From Desulfobacula sp. (lineage in GTDB: Bacteria; Desulfobacterota; Desulfobacteria; Desulfobacterales; Desulfobacteraceae), in NCBI GenBank assembly GCA_023139225.1, contig JAGLNZ010000262.1:1-8918 (forward strand): DNA of 8,918 bases, written 5' to 3'. The stretch's first letter is position 1, and each line of letters opens with the position of its first letter. Shown here piece by piece: positions 1 to 5,405 of this stretch. Both the position numbers and the translations under genes were made by a program. The notes beneath the pieces were generated by a model. That model saw only the letters and a list, made by a program, of their open reading frames with translations. It was not told the DNA's origin and ran no database searches.

Positions 1-421
1 TTTTTGGCAGTCCTTTGAAAAGCAGATCTGATGTATCTTGCTGCACAAGCTCAATTTGGGTGGTGCCGATTTCAAGTCCTTTGGCATGGTAATCCACAAC
101 CCCGCCCATGGCTCTGGCAAGCAGTTGGTGACCATAACAGATGCCCAGGATGGGTATATTAGAATGGATGATATCAGGAACCCATTTTTCAATTGCCACA
201 CTCCAGGAAAGATTTTGGGTCACCATGGCATGGGAGCCTGCAATCACAACGCCCTTGCACGCTTCAACAGCGGGCAGGGTTTCTTGTTTTGTGACATCCA
301 CCACCCGGATATTTTCTTTACCGACACCTAAGCCTTGAAAAATCCAGTCCTCAAAATCTCCCAGCTGCCCTGCAATAGCCGGAAAGGTGTCACCAGTTTT
401 TATAATAACAAGTTTTTTCAT
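1..421 (-). CDS. Class I glutamine amidotransferase (GMP-synthase-like), 3' end cut by window
   Basis: Reading the minus strand from an ATG at 421 gives 140 codons with no stop before the window edge, so the C-terminal part is missing. The protein begins MKKLVIIKTG. At residues 89-107 it carries the nucleophile-elbow motif of class I glutamine amidotransferases (IPILGICYGHQLLARAMGG), with Cys95 as the expected catalytic cysteine. An oxyanion-loop-like segment VVIAGSHAMV lies at about 58-67. The catalytic His-Glu pair would lie in the missing part. This fold hydrolyses glutamine and hands ammonia to a partner; stand-alone COG0518-type members (about 240 residues) often have no assigned acceptor. 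It starts 25 bp after the cbiX-like gene stops, on the same strand, so co-transcription is likely. The ribosome site is weak (GGA about 7 nt upstream). The family call is strong; the substrate is unknown. Confidence 0.85.
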   Translation of the reverse strand, partial: MKKLVIIKTGDTFPAIAGQLGDFEDWIFQGLGVGKENIRVVDVTKQETLPAVEACKGVVIAGSHAMVTQNLSWSVAIEKWVPDIIHSNIPILGICYGHQLLARAMGGVVDYHAKGLEIGTTQIELVQQDTSDLLFKGLPK

Positions 422-446
422 ACTCAATCCATATTGATTAAATCAG

Positions 447-809
447 CTAAACCGTCACCTCATGAATGATGACATCTTCAATTGCTTCAATTTTTCCCAA
501 GTGCCTGGTCACCTTGAATTCGACATGGGCATGGGTAAATCGTGCCTGTTTTACCAGTTTGGGGATATCCACAAGGATATGGCTGCCGCTGCCGATGAAA
601 AACGGAAAGATTACAATCTTTGTGACACCCTTTTGCACAAGCTCATCAATCTTTTTTTCAAGGAGGGGATCAGCCAATTGTAAAAAGGCATGCTCAATCT
701 TTTTAAATGATCCCATGGCTTTTTTGGACACGCGCCGGGCAAGTGCGGCGACTTCCTGGTTAGATTCTTTTTTCCGGCTGCCGTGGGCAGCTATAATCAA
801 TGCTTTCAC
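447..809 (-). CDS. cbiX: Short-form sirohydrochlorin chelatase, CbiX/SirB family (CbiXS type)
   Basis: This 120-residue protein fits the small, homodimeric CbiXS class of cytosolic type II chelatases, which insert Co2+ (or Fe2+ or Ni2+) into sirohydrochlorin on the way to cobalamin, siroheme or F430. Bacterial long forms are roughly twice the size, with two fused repeats. The N-terminal strand and first metal/porphyrin-binding histidine are visible in ALIIAAHGSR (His9). The second histidine, His77, sits in IGSGSHILVDIP, the usual GxHxxxDIP signature. The start is GTG at 809, preceded by GGGAGA with good spacing; an ATG a few bases upstream is in another frame. The gene follows the chemoreceptor by 53 bp and precedes the amidotransferase by 25 bp. 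No other cobalamin or siroheme gene is in view, so the metal is undetermined. Either siroheme (needed by dissimilatory sulfite reductase) or corrinoid synthesis would fit. Confidence 0.88.
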   Translation of the reverse strand: MKALIIAAHGSRKKESNQEVAALARRVSKKAMGSFKKIEHAFLQLADPLLEKKIDELVQKGVTKIVIFPFFIGSGSHILVDIPKLVKQARFTHAHVEFKVTRHLGKIEAIEDVIIHEVTV

Positions 810-862
810 ACATTTCTCCCGGGATATTTTCTTTTAGCGGGTCATGATTTTACAATAGATTG

Positions 863-2737
863 CTAAACCTTAAATATATGGATCGCCTGTTTTAAATTCT
901 TTGCAAGGCTTGCCAGTTCATCGGCCTGGACCTGGATTTCTTCTATCCCTTGTGCAGAGGCTTTTACTGATTCATTGGACTTGCTCACATAGTTTAAAAC
1001 GCCCTCAATGCCCATAGTGGTAATTTTTACATCTTTTTGAATCAAATCAGATTCATTAGAAGTAGACTCAATATTGATTGCCACCTGCTGAACCGCATCA
1101 ATACTCTCTTTTGCATTCAGGTTCAGCTCCTTTGCATTTTCTGCAGTTGCACTGATGTTTGACGAGATATCGTTGGTCACAGTGGTCTGTTCTTCCACTG
1201 AAGAGGCAATGGCAAACATGATCTGATCAATATCTTCAATCACCTTTACAATGGACCGGATGACTTCAACCGCCTTGTTTGTATGGTCCTGCATCCCTAA
1301 AATTTTTGACCGAATGACATTTGCCGATGTCTCTGTTTGATTGGCCAGTTCCTTTACTTCATTGGCAACAACAAAAAACCCTTTTCCTGCATCTCCTGCT
1401 CCGGCAGCTTCAATGGCAGCGTTTAAAGATAAAAGATGGGTTTGTGATGCAATGGTCTGTATAATTTCAATGATTTCACCAATCTCTTTGGCAGAGTCAC
1501 CCAGTTGATTCATAATCACGGATGTTTCTTTGGCCTGCCTGGATGCATTCTCAGTCACACTTGCACCTTTACTTGAATTCTGGGCGGTTTCGTTAAAGGA
1601 TGCATACATTTGCTCAATGGCACATGCAGCCGATGTTGTAGCTTTTGATACAGAGTCGATCTTGGCCCCCACCGAGGAGGTATTGTCTGAAACACTCTCG
1701 GTGAAACCGGCAATATTTTCAAGCTGGGTATTGATTTGATTTGTTGCAGATAGAATATTTTTCATATGTTTGGAAATACTCTGGGTTTCCCTTGTTGCAT
1801 TTTCCGAATTATTTTCCATCTCTTTTGACGAATCTTTTAAATCATATGCAATGGTCAGAAGCCGTGAAGACGAGTCGGCAATCGTTGTTGATGTTTTAAT
1901 TAATTTCTTGATTAAGGTACCAAGATCTTTTGCCGCTCCCCGCATGGATTCTGCCATGGCCCCAATTTCATCATTACTTTTGTATTCAAGTGTTGCGGCA
2001 AAGTTTCCCGCTCCAAGTTCCTTTGCAAAATCAGCCACCTGCTTGACCGGTTTTAACAATTTTCGAGTGAGAAAAATCGATAAAAACATAAAACAGATGG
2101 AAAAAAACAGGATAATCCCAATGGAAATTCCCAAGCCTTTTTTAAATTTTTCAAATAAAAACTTTTCTTTTTCACGGGCAATATCCTTAATATCATCATT
2201 GTAAATACCAGTACCGATGATCCACTGCCATTTCGGAATTTTTCTGAAATAAGTCAGTTTTTCACCCAACTCCCCTTTTTTATGGGGTTTTTCCCATTGA
2301 TATGTAATAAATCCCTGGTTCTCAGTCTTTGATCTCTCAATCATTTCCTTTATAATAAATTTTCCGTCAGGAGACTGAAGGTTCATCTGGTTTTTGCCGA
2401 CAAGGTCCGGTCTTTCAGGGTGAGCTACAAACCGGCCCTGTTCATCAATAACAAAAAAATAATTTTTCTTTTGTTTTCCAAACCGCATGGCCGTAATCGC
2501 ATTAATGGCGTAATTGTGGAAATTGGTGGTTTCCAGGATGGCAGATGCATTATCTGTCAGCTCGACCAGTTTGTCCATTCTCTCTTCATAAATAATGCGA
2601 TGAAGTTCATCTTGATTGATTTTTTTCATGTCTGACAAGGAAAAGAGCGAGCTTAAAAAAACAATCAGAAGTGTTAAGAATATTGCGGCCAAAACAAGTA
2701 TGCTGATTTTTGTTGCAATACCAAATTTAGTGCTCAA
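863..2737 (-). CDS. Methyl-accepting chemotaxis protein with periplasmic single Cache domain
   Basis: This is a 624-residue transmembrane chemoreceptor. Domains in order: a short cytoplasmic N-terminus; TM1 at about 10-34; a periplasmic sCache domain at about 36-197, with core strands YFFVIDEQGRFVAHP (93-107) and WQWIIGTGIY (170-179); TM2 at about 201-224; HAMP at about 225-278, starting RKLLKPVKQV; and a long helical signalling hairpin to residue 624. The CheA/CheW-binding tip lies at about 424-466, with QTHLLSLNAAIEAAGAGDAG at 432-451. sCache receptors commonly bind small organic acids or similar ligands, but no ligand can be assigned. The start is TTG at 2737: AAGGAG lies 6 nt upstream, and the next in-frame Met (residue 37) would remove TM1. 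There is no C-terminal NWETF-type CheR tether. No other chemotaxis gene is nearby, which is usual for dispersed receptors. Confidence 0.95.
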   Translation of the reverse strand: MSTKFGIATKISILVLAAIFLTLLIVFLSSLFSLSDMKKINQDELHRIIYEERMDKLVELTDNASAILETTNFHNYAINAITAMRFGKQKKNYFFVIDEQGRFVAHPERPDLVGKNQMNLQSPDGKFIIKEMIERSKTENQGFITYQWEKPHKKGELGEKLTYFRKIPKWQWIIGTGIYNDDIKDIAREKEKFLFEKFKKGLGISIGIILFFSICFMFLSIFLTRKLLKPVKQVADFAKELGAGNFAATLEYKSNDEIGAMAESMRGAAKDLGTLIKKLIKTSTTIADSSSRLLTIAYDLKDSSKEMENNSENATRETQSISKHMKNILSATNQINTQLENIAGFTESVSDNTSSVGAKIDSVSKATTSAACAIEQMYASFNETAQNSSKGASVTENASRQAKETSVIMNQLGDSAKEIGEIIEIIQTIASQTHLLSLNAAIEAAGAGDAGKGFFVVANEVKELANQTETSANVIRSKILGMQDHTNKAVEVIRSIVKVIEDIDQIMFAIASSVEEQTTVTNDISSNISATAENAKELNLNAKESIDAVQQVAINIESTSNESDLIQKDVKITTMGIEGVLNYVSKSNESVKASAQGIEEIQVQADELASLAKNLKQAIHIFKV

Positions 2738-2742
2738 TGTTT

Positions 2743-2749
2743 TCTCCTT
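2743..2749 (-). promoter_or_regulatory. Ribosome binding site deciding the TTG start of the chemoreceptor
   Basis: Read on the minus strand, the sequence is AAGGAGA followed by AAACA and then TTG. This near-perfect Shine-Dalgarno at ideal spacing supports TTG at 2737 as the true start, since no ATG is available upstream of the first membrane helix. Confidence 0.8.
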
Positions 2750-2781
2750 TTTTAAATAATGATGCTAAAGATCATGGGTGC

Positions 2782-2810
2782 TTTTTAGTATCCATATCCA
2801 TTTATGTCAA
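2782..2810 (-). promoter_or_regulatory. Sigma70-like promoter for the chemoreceptor gene
   Basis: On the minus strand a perfect -35 hexamer TTGACA (2805-2810) is followed after exactly 17 bp by TAAAAA (2782-2787), a 4 of 6 match to the -10 consensus. Transcription would begin near 2775, leaving a leader of about 40 nt before the TTG start. No sigma28-type (TAAA-N15-GCCGATAA) or sigma54-type (GG-N10-GC) chemotaxis promoter was seen here. The leader includes a small inverted repeat, ATGAT-N7-ATCAT, near 2759-2775, of unknown meaning. Confidence 0.5.
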
Positions 2811-2830
2811 GAAAATCAGGGGATTTAATA

Positions 2831-2963
2831 ATGGTCCGGCAAAAACAGCCATTTCCTCTCGGATCTGGATTGTGCATCCTGCGATATTGAGCCTCTGCCG
2901 AGCCGTTCAAAAGTGACTATAGACCAGGTATTGCTCTTAAAAAATGAAAAGCTTAGTAAATAA
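2831..2963 (+). pseudogene. Possible small CxxC protein or frameshifted remnant (speculative)
   Basis: An ATG at 2831 sits 8 nt after AGGGG, a plausible ribosome site, but its own frame closes after 19 codons. The frame that starts at 2835 is open for 42 codons to TAA at 2961-2963 and looks protein-like. It carries a CxxC pair (DLDCASCDIEPL, Cys13 and Cys16), then an amphipathic stretch SKVTIDQVLLLKNEKLSK. That frame has no ATG of its own and is preceded directly by TAATAA. A single-base frameshift near 2834 would join the two into a protein of about 43 residues. I recognise no family. This may be a degraded small gene, an assembly indel, or chance. Confidence 0.2.
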
Positions 2964-3044
2964 ACATGGCTTTTGTCTTCATTTCCAATTAAACTCCCAG
3001 AAACCAAGGCTTGACCCGGAGCGATGAATTTACAGGAGTAGAAT

Positions 3045-3422
3045 ATGATTAAAATATTAATGGTTGGAATGGGAGGCTTTGCAGGATCTATCTGCCGTTA
3101 TATTATCAGTGATTTATCCCACAAAATTTTCAATGACCCCTTTTTCCCTTACGGGACCCTGACGGTCAATGTAATCGGGTGTCTTTTCATAGGCCTTTTA
3201 GGCGGATTATCTGAAACAAGACAAATATTCACTCCTGAAATTCGTGCATTGATTCTCATTGGATTTCTGGGAGGATTTACAACTTTTTCAACCTTTGGAT
3301 ATGAAATATTTACAGTGGCCCGGGATGGGCAATTTATTGCAGCGTTAACAAACCTTATGCTTCACCTTATCCTTGGTTTCGGCTCTGTCTGGCTTGGATT
3401 TTCCATGTCTAAATTATTATAA
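3045..3422 (+). CDS. crcB: CrcB/FluC fluoride ion channel
   Basis: This 125-residue, four-helix inner-membrane protein belongs to the Fluc family, which forms antiparallel dimers that export fluoride from the cytoplasm. All signature blocks are present: GGFAGSICRY (10-19, with Arg18), GTLTVNVIG (37-45, with pore Asn42) and GFLGGFTTFSTF (73-84). Phe81 and Phe84 match the Phe-box residues that line the pore, and Gly77/Thr80 match the central sodium site. Length is normal for a single-domain, homodimeric Fluc. The ATG follows AGGAG with a 6-nt spacer. The DUF190 gene follows at once and is probably translationally linked. No fluoride riboswitch was recognised upstream. Confidence 0.95.
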   Translation: MIKILMVGMGGFAGSICRYIISDLSHKIFNDPFFPYGTLTVNVIGCLFIGLLGGLSETRQIFTPEIRALILIGFLGGFTTFSTFGYEIFTVARDGQFIAALTNLMLHLILGFGSVWLGFSMSKLL

Positions 3423-3427
3423 GGAGG
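3421..3427 (+). promoter_or_regulatory. Ribosome binding site overlapping the crcB stop codon
   Basis: AAGGAGG shares its first two bases with the TAA stop of crcB and lies 8 nt before the DUF190 ATG. It fixes the start of the second gene and indicates translational coupling. Confidence 0.8.
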
Positions 3428-3435
3428 TTAAATTT

Positions 3436-3768
3436 ATGGTTCTTCCGGAAAAAGGGCATTTACTCAGGATCTTCATTGGTCAGAGTGATAAAAAAGACGG
3501 TGACCCCCTATACGAATGGATTGTGAAAAAAGCAAGGGAGCACGGACTGGCCGGGGCAACAGTTACTCGCGGCATCTTGGGTTTCGGGGCGCATTCATTA
3601 ATTCATACTTCAAAAATTTTAAGGCTTTCAGAAGATATGCCCATGATCATTGAAATTGTCGATACCCTGGAAAAGATAAATAGCTTTATGCCGATTATTG
3701 ATCGTACCATCACAGAGGGACTGGCCACCACAGAAGAAATAAATATTCGGTTCTACCGGACAAGATAA
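3436..3768 (+). CDS. DUF190 family PII-like protein, partner of CrcB
   Basis: This 110-residue soluble protein belongs to DUF190 (COG1993), a trimeric ferredoxin-like fold resembling PII/GlnB signalling proteins. It begins MVLPEKGHLLRIFIGQSDKK, with the typical later segments GLAGATVTRGILGFG (about 37-51) and PMIIEIVDTLEKI (about 69-81). The start is ATG at 3436 because AAGGAGG lies just upstream and overlaps the crcB stop codon. A longer open frame beginning inside crcB has no such site. DUF190 genes are commonly found next to, or fused with, crcB, which suggests a regulatory or accessory role in fluoride export. The molecular function is not established. The overlap of stop codon and ribosome site implies coupled translation with crcB. 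Confidence 0.9.
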   Translation: MVLPEKGHLLRIFIGQSDKKDGDPLYEWIVKKAREHGLAGATVTRGILGFGAHSLIHTSKILRLSEDMPMIIEIVDTLEKINSFMPIIDRTITEGLATTEEINIRFYRTR

Positions 3769-3786
3769 TTAATTTTTAATAATTTA

Positions 3787-3815
3787 TTGAAATGATTTGC
3801 TGTTAAGGATATAAA
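3787..3815 (+). promoter_or_regulatory. Sigma70-like promoter for the thioesterase gene
   Basis: TTGAAA (3787-3792, 5 of 6) is followed after exactly 17 bp by TATAAA (3810-3815, 5 of 6), in an AT-rich gap after the DUF190 stop. Predicted initiation near 3822 gives a leader of about 30 nt to the ATG at 3853. This suggests the thioesterase can be expressed independently of crcB. No terminator hairpin was seen between the DUF190 stop and this promoter. Confidence 0.6.
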
Positions 3816-3852
3816 TGCCTGCCGGATGACTTAACTTTACAGGATGCATCAT

Positions 3853-4254
3853 ATGAATGATTCAAACAGGGAAACACATCTTTTTTCAGCCCGGGTCTAT
3901 TATGAAGATACAGACCATTCAGGGGTTGTCTACCATGCAAACTATTTAAAATTTTTTGAACGGGCAAGAGAAGATATCATTGGTATTGATACACTTGCCC
4001 ATATGTGGCATGAGCAAAAAATCGGTTTTGCCGTTTATAAAATAAGCTTAGGCTACCATGACGGGGCAGTTTTCGGAGATCTTCTGGATATCAAAACAAC
4101 CTGGGAAAAACAAGGGGATTACCGGGTGACTTTTTTCCATGAAGCCTGGCGGCCGGATGCAGCAAAGCCGGCTGTTACCTGCACACTGGAACTTGTCTGT
4201 CTGGGCCCGAACAAAAAATTGATGCCGATCCCGGATCTTAACTTTCTCATTTAA
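3853..4254 (+). CDS. ybgC: YbgC-type hotdog acyl-CoA thioesterase
   Basis: This 133-residue cytosolic protein of the 4-hydroxybenzoyl-CoA thioesterase (4HBT) hotdog family hydrolyses acyl-CoA thioesters and acts as an oligomer. The YbgC signature is clear in ARVYYEDTDHSGVVYHANYL (13-32). Asp21 aligns with the catalytic Asp18 of E. coli/Haemophilus YbgC and His28 with the conserved VVYH histidine. FFERARED follows on the long helix. I prefer ATG 3853 over the in-frame ATG at 3844: AGGA (3841-3844) is 8 nt before the former but overlaps the latter. In many proteobacteria ybgC precedes tolQRAB-pal; no Tol-Pal gene is present here, so the name rests on sequence alone and the substrate is unknown. 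The gene converges on the frhB-like gene, with 21 bp between stops. Confidence 0.88.
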   Translation: MNDSNRETHLFSARVYYEDTDHSGVVYHANYLKFFERAREDIIGIDTLAHMWHEQKIGFAVYKISLGYHDGAVFGDLLDIKTTWEKQGDYRVTFFHEAWRPDAAKPAVTCTLELVCLGPNKKLMPIPDLNFLI

Positions 4255-4275
4255 TAAAACCCCAAGAAACAAGGC

Positions 4276-5394
4276 CTATACCCTGACTTGTACTGATTTG
4301 GCCTGAAGATTCCTTCTCATATATCTGGCGTTTTTCTTTTTTGCAGAAGAGGCTTTTCTAACCTCCTGAAGTGCCTTGCTTGCAAATTCGGCATTATCTT
4401 CAACATTAAATTGTTCTATGGTTTTGGAACTGCGGCTGTCTGCCAGAACCGCCCTGCCAAGAGGTGTCCTGGTGATGACCGTTGTCCACCCTTCCTGGGC
4501 ACCGATTCCACCAAAGGATATATCTGCAAATTCCGCAGAATAATCTGAACAATAATGACAGGCATATCGTTTCATGGATTCCATATCCTTAAGCTCAACC
4601 GTTCTTTTATCACCGGACTTCAAGGTGATGATAAGCTTGTCCTTCAGGTTGATTCTGATCACATCATCCCATGAGATACCGGCAATGCCGGCAAGTTTCT
4701 GCTGCTCCTTGACACCGAACGTGTAATTTCCGGAACAAAAAAGTCCAAAGCATATTTTTATGGAATCTGATGGTATCAGATTTAACACCTGCATCTTACG
4801 TAAGGACTTAATCTGACAGGGAGTTCCAACCAATGCAACTCTTTTCAGACCTTTTTTGATCATGGGATCAAACTCCTCAATGGTTGAAAATATCATGTAC
4901 TCATCACTAAACCGCTTCATCCCGTGTGAGGTATCAAAAAAAAGGCCTGCTGAATCAGATATATCTTTCCTGGTAGTTGCTAAAAAAGGCTGACGCTGAA
5001 ATTTGCCCACTGACCGGGTCACAATAGCACCATCTATTCTGTTCCGCTCAAAAAGATGCAGTAAAAGAGCCGTCACTGCACCACCATCGGTAGCTCTTTG
5101 TCTTACCTGTGCATCCGATGCTCTGACAACCGTTGTTTCGATAACCCTTCCTATGGGTTCGCTCCATGCTGCCTGGCGTTTTGTTTCTTCATCCAGATCA
5201 TTAATCTCAGGGCAAATGGAATAACAAAGACCGCATTCAATACATTTTTCCATATCACCATAAACAGGCTTGCCGTTTTTATCAATTTCAAGCGCCCCAT
5301 AGTTAATAGCAGTACAAAAAGCAACGCAGCCACCGCACCTGTAACAAAGCCCCGGCTTTTGCACCTCCTGTACCAGGTTAAAAAATGTTTTCAT
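4276..5394 (-). CDS. FrhB/FdhB-like iron-sulfur flavoprotein (coenzyme F420 hydrogenase beta family)
   Basis: This 372-residue soluble protein matches the FrhB/FdhB/FpoF family, which binds FAD and iron-sulfur clusters and moves electrons between them and a hydride carrier (F420 in methanogens). Two N-terminal ferredoxin motifs are present: Cys17/20/23/27 (LCYRCGGCVAFC) and Cys51/54/57/61 (CIECGLCYSICP). The FrhB_N flavin region includes ATDGGAVTALLLHL (101-114). The FrhB_C region shows VGTPCQIKSL (189-198), FGLFCSGN (216-223) and YACHYCSDYSAEFADISFGG (277-296), with the extra Cys residues typical of the family. ATG 5394 follows AAGGA with 8-nt spacing, and that site overlaps the stop of the hdrD-like gene, so the two are coupled. 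It is the last gene of the operon. Bacterial relatives occur in species not known to use F420, so the carrier is uncertain. Confidence 0.9.
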   Translation of the reverse strand: MKTFFNLVQEVQKPGLCYRCGGCVAFCTAINYGALEIDKNGKPVYGDMEKCIECGLCYSICPEINDLDEETKRQAAWSEPIGRVIETTVVRASDAQVRQRATDGGAVTALLLHLFERNRIDGAIVTRSVGKFQRQPFLATTRKDISDSAGLFFDTSHGMKRFSDEYMIFSTIEEFDPMIKKGLKRVALVGTPCQIKSLRKMQVLNLIPSDSIKICFGLFCSGNYTFGVKEQQKLAGIAGISWDDVIRINLKDKLIITLKSGDKRTVELKDMESMKRYACHYCSDYSAEFADISFGGIGAQEGWTTVITRTPLGRAVLADSRSSKTIEQFNVEDNAEFASKALQEVRKASSAKKKNARYMRRNLQAKSVQVRV

Positions 5395-5405
5395 AAATCT
5401 TTTCC

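Larger units (their letters stand above)
2738..3044. other. Divergent intergenic region between the chemoreceptor and crcB
   Basis: This 307-bp gap separates two divergent transcription units. It holds the minus-strand receptor promoter and ribosome site at its left end and the crcB ribosome site (AGGAG, 3034-3038) at its right end. Between them, 2831-2963 contains a possible tiny plus-strand coding remnant. I found no convincing plus-strand promoter for crcB; the best candidates match only about 3 or 4 bases per hexamer. No clear fluoride riboswitch is visible: a GATGA-like patch near 3022 lacks the conserved 5' GG-N-GATGG part. No terminator hairpin, tRNA or long repeat was seen. Confidence 0.6.

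Noticed and set aside
425..438. Inverted repeat TCAAT-CCAT-ATTGA between cbiX and the amidotransferase gene
   Set aside because: Five-bp AT-rich arms with no U tract make neither a terminator nor a convincing protein site.
1770..2204. 144-codon plus-strand open frame
   Set aside because: It is antisense to the TM2, HAMP and adjacent linker of the chemoreceptor and shows no independent protein features.
2759..2775. Inverted repeat ATGAT-N7-ATCAT in the receptor leader as an operator
   Set aside because: The arms are only 5 bp, which is common by chance in AT-rich DNA.
2825..3007. 60-codon minus-strand frame in the intergenic region
   Set aside because: It has no good ribosome site, and its transcription would run into the receptor promoter; the plus-strand CxxC frame over the same bases looks more protein-like.
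2964..3044. Fluoride riboswitch upstream of crcB
   Set aside because: A GAGCGATGAATTTAC patch loosely recalls the 3' part of the motif, but the conserved 5' GG-N-GATGG and the pseudoknot partner are not visible.
4255..4320. Bidirectional terminator between the convergent ybgC and frhB-like genes
   Set aside because: The 21-bp gap and its flanks show only AGGCC/GGCCT pairing across a loop of about 23 nt and no stem followed by a U run.
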